This document shows, one piece after another, positions 10,240 to 20,628 of a stretch of DNA of 64,000 bases. The position numbers and the translations under genes were made by a program. Origin of the DNA: Meghimatium bilineatum (Eukaryota > Mollusca > Gastropoda > Stylommatophora > Philomycidae); assembly GCA_034231615.1 (NCBI GenBank), contig CM067312.1, positions 5,870,747-5,934,746 of the forward strand, read 5' to 3'. The notes beneath the pieces are model-generated. The model saw nothing but the letters and a program-made list of their open reading frames with translations. It was not told the DNA's origin and searched no databases. Position 1 is the first letter of the stretch. Each line of letters opens with the position of its first letter.

Positions 10240-11765
10240 TATCATGTGACGTATTCCTTCCAGAACGTTGTCTTCCCAATGAACTCTCTGAACCTCTCTC
10301 TGTCTTGGGCGATGTGGCTTGCATTTTCTAGCGATGTATTCATGTTATCTTTAATGTCGTCAGTCCATCGTCTTCTTGGTCTGCCCGTTCCCCTCTTTCC
10401 AGGTACTCTTCCCTCCATTATTTGTCTTTCTAAACAGTTGTGTCTCTTTATATGACCAAACAGGCGTAAACCAACACTCTGGAATCTTCAATGTTTTTAT
10501 AATATCTGAGTTTCTGATTTTATCCTTCCATGATATTCTAAGTATCTTCCTGTAGCATTTCAGCTCGAAGGCGTTGATCCTCTTTGCCGCTGTTTTACTT
10601 AGGGTCCATGTTTCACAGCCGTATGTTACAACCGGAAAAATTAAATTTCGTAACATTAGCACTTTCGTTTCTATTTTGTTGTTTTTTCATGTTTTTCAGC
10701 CGTGTTATTTTGCAATATGCCATTGCCAATCTCTTCCTTATTTCTGCCATACAGTCTCCTGCACCGTTGATGTTTGCTCCTAAGTATTCAAATTTATCCA
10801 CACATTCTATCTCGGTATTGTCTATTCTGATTTTTGGTTGTTGTATTGTTATATCTGTTGACATGAGTTTTGTTTTTTGCGTGTTTAAATACAAATTTTG
10901 TGCTTCGCTATATTTCTTTGTGTTCTTGATTAGTTGTTCCAATCCCTTTATATCATTTTAAAGAAGTACTGTGTCGTCTGCGTAGCATAGTTCCGGGATT
11001 AGGAATCCACCTATGTTTAAAGCGTGGTAGTCAGTGTTGTGTATGTCTTCTCTCACGTTGCTCATTATACTTTCAGCGTAGATGTTGAACAGGTATGGGG
11101 AGAGTGTGCATCCCTGCCTTACTCCACTCTGTACCTCAAACCACTCTGAGAGATCGTCCTCTAACTTCACTGCAACCTTTTGATCTTGGTAAAGTTCCTC
11201 TATTAGATGAATCAGATGTCTTGGGAAACCCATGCTGTTCATTATCTCCCATAGTTGCTGGTGTTGGACGCAGTCGAACGCTTTTGAGTAATCTATGAAA
11301 CACATGTGCAGGTCAGTTGAAAATTCCCTACACTTTTCTATGATCAATCTCATGTTAAGGATGTGATCTCTTGTTCCTCTGCCCGATCTGAAACCAGCCT
11401 GTGTTTCGTTTATCTGCATCTCCAATTTCTGTTTGATTCTTTGCATTATGATGTTTAACATTATTTTACTTGCTTGACTTATAAGTGCTATAGTTCGGTA
11501 GTTAGAGCAAATCTGAAGGTCGCCTTTTTTTTAGGAGGGGTATATATAATGATTTTTTCCATTCATCCGGCCATGTACCGCTTTCCCATATTTTGCAGCA
11601 GAGTTTGTGGTAAATCTTGATTCCGGTCTCGCCGCCTGCGTGTATCATTTCAGTTGTTAAGCCATCATTTCCTGGGGCTTTTCCTTTCTTTAAACTTTCT
11701 ATTGCGTATCTTACTTCTTCCTTTGTGGGTTCTGGCTCCTTTTCGCTGGTTGATGATAAAGAAAC
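10240..11765 (-). pseudogene. LINE family B reverse transcriptase, longest copy
   Basis: This is the longest RT in the window. From 11765 downward on the minus strand: EEVRYAIESLKKGKAPGNDG, WPDEWKKSLYIPLLKK, CSNYRTIALI, FRSGRGTRDHI, FIDYSKAFD (first catalytic Asp), GVRQGCTLSPYLFNIY, and YADDTVLL (the catalytic YADD), then a thumb-like part ending YGCETWTLSK and CYRKILRISW. No endonuclease domain is present, so it is 5'-truncated. Lesions seen: a frameshift near the T-run at 11523-11535, a stop immediately after YADDTVLL (10958-10960), a frameshift near the T-run at 10680-10690, and another near 10460. The C-terminus continues in shifted frames as GRPRRRW-like and ENASHIAQDR-like blocks to the 3' end at about 10246. 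Confidence 0.9.
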
Positions 11766-11869
11766 AGACTAAATGACACTTTTGTGAATGATTCGACACG
11801 AAGAAATTCAGACCGGCCTACTGTAAGAAAAGGTTGCTTATCTCAGATGTAATCATATATGTTGTCTGC

Positions 11870-12136
11870 TTTTGTTTTAATCCTATACGTTACCCATCTC
11901 TGTTTTAATCCTGTAAGTTGGCGTCCTCTGTTTTAATCCTATATGTAGATTACTTGTTTTACTCCTGTATGTTGCTTACCTCTGTTTTACTCCTGTACGT
12001 TGCTTACCTCTGTTTTACTCCTATATGTTGACTAGCTATAATTTACTCCTGTATGTTGCCTACCTCTGTTTTACTCCTGTACGTTGCATACCTCTGTTTT
12101 AATCATATAATTTTCCTACCTCTATTTTACTCCTGT
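11870..12136. repeat. ~27-28-bp minisatellite, ~10 copies
   Basis: Diverged units of tctgttttactcctgtatgt with tgcttacc. Considerable copy-to-copy variation (tttaatcctat versus tttactcctgt). Confidence 0.9.
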
Positions 12137-12207
12137 TGTGTTTCGCCTTTTTATATACTCTAACGAAAATCTATAACATACAACCATTCTGAAGGCCCCA
12201 TTGCTAC

Positions 12208-12691
12208 GCAATATAAACATACACATGTCACAATATAAACATACATGTCACAATATAAACATACATGTCACAATATAAACATACATGTGTCACAATATAA
12301 ACATACATGTGTCACAATATAAACATACATGTGTCACAATATAAACATACATGTGTCACAATATAAACATACATATCACAATATAAACATACATATCACA
12401 ATATAAACATACATATCACAATATAAACATACATGTGTCACAATATAAACATACATATCACAATATAAACATACATATCACAATATAAACATACATATCA
12501 CAATATAAACATACATGTGTCACAATATAAACATACATGTGTCACAATATAAACATACATATCACAATATAAACATACATGTCACAATATAAACATACAT
12601 GTCACAATATAAACATACACGTGTCACAATATAAACATACATATCACAATATAAACATACATATCACAATATAAACATACACGTGTCATAC
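12208..12691. repeat. 16-20-bp minisatellite with three length classes
   Basis: About 26 units of caatataaacatacat followed by one of three endings: gtca, gtgtca or atca. Same-type units are clustered, which suggests local unequal exchange or slippage. Confidence 0.95.
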
Positions 12692-12714
12692 ATTTCAAGA
12701 ACGTTTCTGGAAAC

Positions 12715-13225
12715 CCTAAACCTTTTAGAACCATCTATCATAATCATCAAGTGCCGTCTTCGCAACAAAGGTTAGTTGTATCGAATCTCCAACATTCACT
12801 GTCTCTTTTTAGCGTTGGTGGTGCACACTGCCAGACTGTAACATGTCCATCTGGTGATGTTTCTCTCTCACTTGTATCTCTGCCTACCTCTTGTTCACCT
12901 CCTCTCATCTTTACCTTCAAGTAAAGTCTTCAACAAGGTGTCATGCCTTTTAATATGTCCAAAATACTTTGTTTGATCTTCATTATTTTTTATACAAAAT
13001 GTTGTTAGTTTTTTTAAAATGTTTATTTACACCTCTTTTCACAAAGTTCTCCCAATTCTTCTATATATCTAGCATCAATTCTTTCTTCTAGTTGTTTGTT
13101 TATTGTCCATGTTTCTGAGCCATAAATTAATATAGAATAGATGTACTATTTTATATTTATCATATTTAGTTTGATTGCAATATATTTAGATGCAATATTT
13201 TTCTCATGTCACTGAAAGTACTTTT
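12715..13225 (-). pseudogene. LINE family D, 3' fragment
   Basis: The minus strand reads through a TFSDMRKIL-like block near 13200, then AETWTINKQLEE-like, a KYFGHIKRHDTLLKTLLEGK-like stretch with stops, and a serine/threonine-rich end to a DDYD-like C-terminus near 12740. It aligns block for block with the plus-strand copy at 15535-16090 and with 62960-63772. Stops and frameshifts throughout. It meets the divergently oriented family C copy at about 13225-13240. Confidence 0.75.
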
Positions 13226-13239
13226 AGCCATTCATATTA

Positions 13240-13812
13240 TCCTTTTACAGCAGATGGAAAAAGTTCAACAGAAATAAGATGCAGAATAGGACAGGCACAA
13301 ATAACATTCAGAAAAATGAAAAATATATTGTGTAATATGACCTTGTCATTAGAGGTGAGAAAGAGAGTCCTGAAGTGCTATATAACCCCTATACTAACAT
13401 ATGGGTGTGAGTTTTGGACAATAAACAAACTGGAAAGTGGAAAATTAGAGGCAACAGAGATGTGGTTCTACAGAAGAATGTTGAAAATACCATGGACTGC
13501 CAGAAAAACTAATGTAGAGGTGTTGAAAGAGTCAAATGCGAAACGGACCTTAATCAACAATATAAGAAAAAAGCAATCTTCTTTTTTTTGCCACTTCATG
13601 AGACAGGCAGGTTTAGAGAACATAGTCACAACAGGCAAAATTGAAGGCTACAGAGACAGAGGGCGACAACGTGAGAAAATATTAGACAGTTTGACAACCT
13701 GGCACGGCAAGGAAACAACAACGACTTTGATACATACTACTGTGGACAGAGAGCTGCGGAGAGCCATGACCGCCTACGCCAGCCGGCATGGCACCTGATG
13801 ATGATGATGATT
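13240..13812 (+). pseudogene. LINE family C, RT C-terminal half with (GAT)n tail
   Basis: A single frame (to 13798) gives TADGKSSTEIRCRIGQAQIT, RKMKNILCNM, ITPILTYGCEFWTIN, EATEMWFYRRMLKIPWTARK, FFCHFMRQAGLENIVTTGKI, GRQREKILDSLTTW and a terminal RRAMTAYASRHGT. It corresponds to everything after the RT palm. The stop codon is followed at once by tgatgatgatgatgat, the short 3' tail typical of this LINE type. This is the least damaged C-terminus in the window. It lacks the palm and endonuclease, so it cannot transpose itself. The first 15 residues of the open frame belong to the neighbouring family D copy. Confidence 0.9.
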
Positions 13813-14330
13813 CTCCTTTGAACTTCTATTTCACATTTACCATCAACCATCTATCACTGCGTCGATATTCACCTGATCCTACTTATTATGCACACATTTG
13901 CAATCAACATGAAGCAGATTTTCCGTCATCAGAGAATATTAAATATTTTATTCAGTCAGGAGTAATATGACTTAATGCCTGGAATAATTACAGGTAATTA
14001 CGCTCACAACGCCCTCTCAGGTCAAGTAAGTCTTGCAAGGGAGATTAGAGTTTTCCTAGTAGCGAACGACAAAATTATGCAGGTCAGCGTTCTCATCAGG
14101 TGCCGTGCCGAGTGGAGTATGTGTTTATCGATCTCCACAATTAGCTATTTCTAGTATTTTTTTGTTTCAGGATGGCTGTTGACTCTTCGTTATACCAGGA
14201 TGTGAGACTATTTAACATTGGTAGATTACGGGAAGATGTGGCCAAATTTTAACGAAACAAATACGTACATTATTTAATGATACTATATATCGATAAAGAC
14301 GCATTTCACAGTGAATAAGACTACTGGTAG
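13813..14330. other. Unassigned
   Basis: No recognised feature between the family C LINE tail and the hairpin at 14335. Confidence 0.5.
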
Positions 14331-14334
14331 ATCC

Positions 14335-14429
14335 AGCGATCTACCCGCTGCACACTGAGAGCCTCCGTCCTTCTTCGATGATATTCTGGGATTGAGGGAT
14401 AGGGCTCTCAGTGCATAGCGATCAGATCG
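14335..14429. repeat. Imperfect inverted repeat (hairpin)
   Basis: ctgcacactgagagcc (14348-14363) pairs with ggctctcagtgcat (from 14403). Flanking agcgat words extend the pairing to roughly 25 bases with a small bulge, around a ~40-base loop. Possibly a MITE relic. Confidence 0.6.
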
Positions 14430-14470
14430 ATGCAAACCCATCTACGTTTTAATCTTAGTTCAGGGATTAC

Positions 14471-14577
14471 TTTATCATCATTTCAACCACAATCGTCATC
14501 ATCATCCCAGCCAAAAGATTTACGTCATCATAAATATCTTCATCTCAGCTAAAGGGATTACTTCATCATCATCAAAA

Positions 14578-14610
<33 letters not shown>

Positions 14611-14833
14611 CCATCATCATCATCACAACCATCATCATCATCATCACAACCATCATCATCATCATCACAACCATCATCATCATCATCATCACAACCATCA
14701 TCATCATCATCATCATCACAACCATCATCATCATCATCATCATCACAACCATCATCATCATCATCATCATCACAACCATCATCATCATCATCATCATCAT
14801 CATCACCATCATCATCATCACAACCATCATCAC

Positions 14834-14868
<35 letters not shown>

Positions 14869-14950
14869 CAACCATCATCATCATCATCATCATCATCACA
14901 ACCATCATCATCATCATCATCACAACCATCATCATCATCATCATCACAAC

Positions 14951-14982
<32 letters not shown>

Positions 14983-15112
14983 CAACCATCATCATCATCA
15001 TCATCACAACCATCATCATCATCATCATCACAACCATCATCATCATCATCATCACAACCATCATCATCATCATCATCATCACAACCATCATCATCATCAT
15101 CATCATCACAAC

Positions 15113-15147
<35 letters not shown>

Positions 15148-15181
15148 CAACCATCATCATCATCATCATCATCATCACAAC

Positions 15182-15246
<65 letters not shown>

Positions 15247-15288
15247 CCATCACCATCATCATCATCATCATCATCATCAAAACCATCA

Positions 15289-15321
<33 letters not shown>

Positions 15322-15475
15322 CCATCATCACCATTATCATTATCAAAACGATCATCATCATCATCATCATCTACGTCAACATCAACAACATCGTCATCAT
15401 ATTATCATCATTATCTTCGACATCATCGCCATCATCAACATTATCATCACTACAACCATCATCATCATCCGAATA
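14471..15475. repeat. Long (CAT)n / CAAC compound trinucleotide array
   Basis: About 1 kb of atc/cat triplets interrupted at intervals of roughly 18-40 bases by cacaacc or aaaacc. The core is 14571-15373 and the edges are degenerate (cgtcat, cattat). Poly-Met/poly-Val, poly-His and poly-Ser open frames are artefacts. Confidence 0.97.
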
Positions 15476-15534
15476 ATGTTTTTTCTTTCCTGCTGTAATA
15501 TTTCTATAAATCTAGATACCACTACTCAAAAATG

Positions 15535-16090
15535 CCGTCAGTAGTGAAACAGAAGTTAAAGGGAGAATAGAAACGGCTAAACATACTTTCAATGACATGA
15601 GCAATAAATTATCATCTACACAAATTACAAACAAGCTAAAAATAAGAATTATAAAATGCTACATCTATTCTATATTGACGTATGGCTCAGAAACATGGAT
15701 AATCAACGAACAGCTAGAAGATGGAATTGATGCATTTGAGATGTGGATGTATAGAAGAATAAGGAGAACATCATGGAAATAGAAGAAAACAAAGAGGTTC
15801 TAACAACACGTAATATGAAGAAAGAATTATTAAAGGAAATAAAGCACAGACAAATAGAATATTTTGGACAAACTAAAAGAAATGACACCTTGTTGAAGAC
15901 TTTACTTGAGGGTAAAGTCGAAGGGACGCGGGCAATAGGTAGGCAGAGATACAAGTGGGAGAGTAACATCACAAGACGGACATGACACAGTTTAACAGAG
16001 AGCACCACCAAGATAGGAGACAGGGAATGTTGGAGGTCTATTGTAAACCAACCTGTCGTTGCGGAGACGACACTTGATGATGATCATAAA
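15535..16090 (+). pseudogene. LINE family D, RT C-terminal half
   Basis: Frame 1 carries FNDMSNKLSSTQITNK, CYIYSILTYGSETWIIN and AFEMWMYRRIRRTSWK. A frameshift near 15778 moves the reading to VLTTRNMKKELLKEIKHRQI, EYFGQTKRNDTLLKTLLEGK and GRQRYKWESNITR. A further shift leads to SLTESTTKIGDRECW and a final VAETTLDDD. This is the post-palm RT segment and C-terminus. The end (cttgatgatgatc) again has a short GAT tail. Two other copies (minus strand) lie at 12715 and 62960. Confidence 0.85.
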
Positions 16091-16785
16091 ATTTAATATT
16101 TTTTTGGTTCACCGGAATCCAGGTGGGCGTAAGTAGTGGTTTTAAACGGTCCATCAGAAATAAAGAGTTAATCTTCAAAATTGTACCAATCATAAACACA
16201 TATTTCATGTAAAGGGTCCATCCGTTGTTTGCAAACTTATCACATACAATACAGACAACAACAAAATACAAAGATAATGTCTGGGATAACAAAGTAAGCA
16301 TATTATCATGCAGATAATTATCGACATGCAAAGATATTATCAAAACGGAATAAAACACAAACATAAAATATTAAAATAACTATGTAATCGAAAAACGTAA
16401 TGTCTTCCTAAAAAATCGATTACTCACGAACAAAATAATAATAAACAAATATCTTCACTTCGATTATTGCAGACATTTTTTAACACTTTCCATGTAAAAA
16501 AAAACAACATATACAGCGCTTTTTTCTTGGGGGTAAAAATGTTAATAGAAATTTGATTAAACAACTAACACTTTATGCCGCTAAAAGTGAGTTATGTTCT
16601 ATTTCAGAAACTTGATAAAATCTATCGTTAACAAACAAATATGTGTTCAATGTTGTTTTGTGAAGGAACATTCAAATCACCGTTTATGTTAAATAAATTA
16701 GATTATTCGGGTCTGTGATGTTCGGAAATTTATGATAGAAATACATTCACTTATTTTATATATATTATTTATTATAAAAACGTTC
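16091..16785. other. Unassigned AT-rich DNA
   Basis: No recognised feature; many stops in all frames. Confidence 0.55.
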
Positions 16786-16985
16786 CGACTTTTTGGCTGG
16801 GTAGTGCAGAGCTTGTCTGTGAAGGACAAGGTACCGAGCTGGAATCCCACCGCTTGCAATTGCGCAACCGGAACTTTTAGAAAGCAATGGCAAAATACTG
16901 AAAGTATTTATATTGCCTAGAAAAATCACAACAGCCAACAAATGCTGGGTTGTTGAATACGTGCTGAGAGGATATGGTACCCATT
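16786..16985 (+). mobile_element. SINE family C copy (tRNA-derived)
   Basis: A tRNA-like head with A-box-like tggctgggtagtgcag (about 16794) and B-box-like gagctggaatccc (about 16836), then a body shared with 51085-51300: gcaattg.gca.ccgg, agaaagcaatggcaaa, tactga, atatttatattgcctagaaa, and tgctgggttg. Its 3' end runs straight into the 15-bp array at 16983. Confidence 0.8.
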
Positions 16986-17092
16986 CCCCAATGTCTGTTT
17001 CCCCAATGTCTGTTTCCCCAATGTCTGTTTCCCCAATGTCTGTTTCCTCAATGTCTGTTTCCTCAATGTCTGTTTCCTCAATGTCTGTTTTT
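16983..17092. repeat. 15-bp minisatellite, 7 copies, at SINE 3' end
   Basis: Four copies of ccccaatgtctgttt followed by three of cctcaatgtctgttt. It sits at the 3' tail of the SINE at 16786-16985. Confidence 0.95.
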
Positions 17093-17145
17093 CTATCGAT
17101 TTCTCTGTATATAGTTGACTATGTATCTGTCACTGTCTGTCAAAT

Positions 17146-17202
17146 CATCCTTCCATCAATCCATCCATCCATTTATCCATTTATCCATCCATCCACCTAC
17201 AT
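17146..17202. repeat. (CCAT)n / (TTAT) imperfect microsatellite
   Basis: ccatccatccatttatcc and similar words. Confidence 0.85.
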
Positions 17203-17399
17203 ATATTATGTTAATCAATCTCTACCACCTTATACATTATTCAATCAAGGACAGATTGCACGAATTTTATTGATCAAACGTTTTTTTAAAATCTTGGGTG
17301 GATTTTTTTTCCATGACGAATTTTAGTTAAAAAAATTTTGTTAACGGCTTCTGTCTTCGTCTAATTCGTCCGTGTCTATATCAGCCTTCAATTTCATGT

Positions 17400-17870
17400 G
17401 CTGTCAATCATATGCGATACCGATGTTCTCCCATGCCACAATGCTAGATTGTCAAACATCTCTTCGTTGTCCTCTATCCTATTTGCTCTTTAGCTTGCCT
17501 GTTACTACAATGTGTTTTCTCTTCTCATGAACGATCCAAAAAATGTGAACTGACTCTTTCTGATGCGGGTTAGCAGCTCTCTTTTTGAATTAACTTCTTT
17601 TAAGATATTATTCTATAAAACTGCATTTCTTCTGCCTTTATATGTATTCACTTTTCTCCTCTTTATGCAAGAATTACTTCCATACATCAGAATTGGTTCT
17701 GTAGAACTTCTAAGAACTCACTAACTCAGTTGACAGACATATGACATAAGATCTTCTTCTTCTTGTGAAATGTTGTTTCTGTCCCGTAAAATCTACATTT
17801 GACAACTTTAATATATCTTTTATGTAATGTTATTAAGGTACCTAAATATTTGAATATTTTGACGGCTTCA
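17400..17870 (-). pseudogene. LINE family C, fragment
   Basis: Minus strand: KEVNSKRELLTRIRKSQFTF, FGSFMRREN, HIVVTGKLKSK and a degenerate GRPR-like block, preceded (17600-17870) by frameshifted ILMYGSN- and KIKIL-like pieces. Block order matches 58640-59350 and 13240-13812. Many lesions. Confidence 0.75.
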
Positions 17871-18027
17871 GACTAGTCCTATCTGTTTTCATGTTGGATT
17901 ATGGCGGGCATTTATTCCTTGATCTATTCCTTCCTTCAATATGGACTTTAAATTCTACGAATTCAGGTATTCAAATGTATATGTATACAAATATGCATCC
18001 ATACAAAACCATATCCTATATCGGCGC

Positions 18028-18322
18028 GGTGACATATGTTCAGGTGACATATGTTCAGGTGATATATGTTCAGGTGACATATATTCCGATGATATATGTT
18101 CAGGTGATATATGTTCAGGTGATATATGTTCAGGTGACATATGTTCAGGTGACATATATTCCGATGATATATGTTCAGGTGACATATGTTCAGGTGACAT
18201 ATGTTCAGGTGACATATATTCCGATGATATATGTTCAGGTGACATATGTTCATGTGAGATATGTTTAGGTGACATATATTCCGATGATATATGTTGAAGT
18301 GACATGTTCAGGTGACATATTC
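18028..18322. repeat. 15-bp minisatellite joined to a LINE 3' end
   Basis: About 19 copies of gtgacatatgttcag and variants (gatatatgttcag; gacatatattccgat). The attccgat variant recurs in blocks, giving a loose higher-order pattern. The last unit runs without a break into the 3' terminus of the family B LINE at 18322 (gacatattctttccag). Confidence 0.95.
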
Positions 18323-18747
18323 TTTCCAGATCGTAGTCTTCTATTCGGAATTTCGCAAAATTCTGGGCGAGTTGACTTGTTGTAGCCTGGGATTTGTTTA
18401 AGCAATATGAGATGTCTCTTATCCATTGTCGTTTTGGGCGACCCTTATCTCAGATATCAGCAACCATACCTTCCATTACTAATTTTTCCATGCCGTTATG
18501 TCTCTTTATGTAGTCAATAATCTCAGATTTATGTTATAATGTTGTTTAAGAGTCAACCCTCTTCAACGCTTAATGTTCTTATTACTTCTCGATTTGTCTT
18601 TTTTGCTGTCCACAGTATTCTCAAAATCTTCCTGTAGTATCTCATTTTGAAAGCAGCTGTTCTCTTTGCTACTGATTTATTAAGTGTCCATGTTTCACAG
18701 CCGTAAATTGCGACTGGAAATATACGTGATCTAATGACATGTAATCA
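18322..18747 (-). pseudogene. LINE family B, C-terminal fragment
   Basis: Minus strand reads IRSRIFPVAIYGCETWTLNK, SVAKRTAAFKMRYYRKILRI, TAKKTNREVIRTL, and on to the 3' end shared with 4318, 10246 and 61167. Frameshifts below 18560. Nothing 5' of the YGCETWTL block is present. Confidence 0.8.
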
Positions 18748-18769
18748 AGATCTACAGACGCATTGCTGA

Positions 18770-19110
18770 AGATTTTAAATAAAGAAACAAATAAATAAAT
18801 TAAGAAATAAACACACATACAGAAAAATACACACACACACAGAGATCATCAAAACATATTCAAATAAATACTCATATACATAAATAAACAAACAAACACA
18901 TACAAATAAACTATCAAGTACATTTTCAAATAACTAAACAAACGCATACAAATAAAGAAACACCATGCAAATAAACAAAGAAACAAAGAAACTCACATGT
19001 AAAATAGACAAACAAATCAATGAATAAACAAATAAACAAATTACTAAACAAACACACACATTCACACATACGAACAATCAAATTAGTGAACAAACACACA
19101 GATAAACAGA
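18770..19110. repeat. A-rich low-complexity stretch (aaataaac)n
   Basis: Loose repetition of aaataaacaaac and acacac words; no clean period. Confidence 0.8.
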
Positions 19111-19468
19111 TACCAATATTCAGATACAGTATTTACTCAGCACATTTTTCTTAAATTTACAACGTGAATGTGTAATCGATTAAATGGATTCTATAAAACT
19201 TGGAGATAAGAGCCAAAACTGATTCTAGGATCGATTTACATCTTACAGATCAATGATCGATAGTTGTCTTCGACGTTTTGCATGCTTGTTGCTTGTTTCG
19301 TCTTGTTTTGAAGATAATTTATAATAATTGATTGTTGCCATTGCTATGCGCATATATGTTTAACTGTAAGATCTTTGCTGATGGCACGAGAGCTCAATCT
19401 TAACCTAGTGGACCATCTAGGATATTGATTATATTGAGTAAATAGCACAGTAAAAATAGAACATATTT

Positions 19469-20087
19469 ACTTATGGAGTTCTCTAATCCACTATTTATTC
19501 TGTACTCTACTCACCTACTTATGGAGTTCTCTAATCCACTATTTATTCTGTACTCTACTCACCTACTTATGGAGTTCTCTAATCCACTATTTATTCTGTA
19601 CTCTACTCACCTACTTATGGAGTTCTCTAATCCACTATTTATTCTGTACTCTACTCACCTACTTATGGATTTCTCTAATCCACTATTTATTCTGTACTCT
19701 ACTCACCTACTTATGGAGTTCTCTAATCCACTATTTATTCTGTACTCTACTCACCTACTTATGGAGTTGTCTACTCCTCTACTTATGGAGTTGTCTAATC
19801 CTCTACTTATGGAGTTGTCTACTCCTCTATTTATGGAGTTGTCTACTGCACTACATATTATGTACTCTACTCCACTACTTACTATGTACTCCACTACTTA
19901 TTATGTACTCTACTCCACTACTTACTATGTACTCCACTACTTATTATGTACTCTACTCCACTACTTATTATGTACTCCACTACTTATTATGTACTCCACT
20001 ACTTATTATGTACTCTACTCCACTACTTATTATGTACTCCACTACTTATTATGTACTCTACTCCACTACTTATTATGTAATCTATCC
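19469..20087. repeat. Compound minisatellite: 48-mer, 24-mer, then 16/21-mer
   Basis: Six near-identical 48-mers (ttatggagttctctaatcca, tttattctgtactctactc) are followed by four 24-mers (ttatggagttgtctactcct). About ten 16- and 21-mers follow (ttatgtactccactac; ttatgtactctactccac). The shorter units are recognisable pieces of the longer, so the array shows successive re-amplification. Confidence 0.95.
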
Positions 20088-20104
20088 GTATTTGTTTTCG
20101 TCGT

Positions 20105-20425
20105 AGATACTCTGAACGCATCTGTGTTGGTCAGAGACAATTTCATACATATTCTACAATGTTGCTGGCCCGTCATCCTCTTGGTGTTCCTCTTCTTCTA
20201 TTTTCCGGCACTCTGCCATACAAAATTAACCTTTTGATACCAACATGTCGCTATAAGTGTCCAAAATACTGTAGCGTCCTCCTTATGATTGTATTTATGA
20301 GCCACCCTTCATTTAGTTTCATTAATTTCAAAATTTCCATGTTCTTCTTTTCCTCTGTCCATGATATTCAAAGAATCTTTCTGTATCACTTCATTTCAAA
20401 TAAAATTGTATTTTTTAGTAGCAAA
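20105..20425 (-). pseudogene. LINE family B, C-terminal fragment (diverged)
   Basis: Plus-strand words gatactctgaacg, cgtcctc, ccaaaatactgtagcgtcct, gccacccttc and tttcagtaatttcaaaatttc-like text align with 61166-61660. Translated minus, they give the low-quality post-RISW region of family B. No intact motif remains. Confidence 0.65.
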
Positions 20426-20454
20426 GTTAGTATAAATATGGTTAGATAGCAGTT

Positions 20455-20617
20455 TTACGTTGAACTATACACCGGATCTTGAGAAGTATTTTTTCTACAC
20501 TCCTCCGAATGACTGAGGACAGAGATGATTGGAGGACTTTTTCTGCTAATATATGTATGGCCACAACCCTAAGATACTGACGAGTTATGGGTATTATTAT
20601 TATTATTATTATTATAT
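20455..20617 (+). pseudogene. LINE family E, 3' end with (ATT)n tail
   Basis: A plus-strand frame gives STLLRMTEDRDDWRTFSANI, CMATTLRY and a stop. The same C-terminus is visible on the minus strand at 60885-61105. The tail is eight ATT triplets (20592-20617). Confidence 0.7.
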
Positions 20618-20628
20618 TCATTATTACA

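Noticed and set aside
14558..15370. 270-residue poly-Met/Val frame
   Set aside because: Translation of the CAT trinucleotide array.
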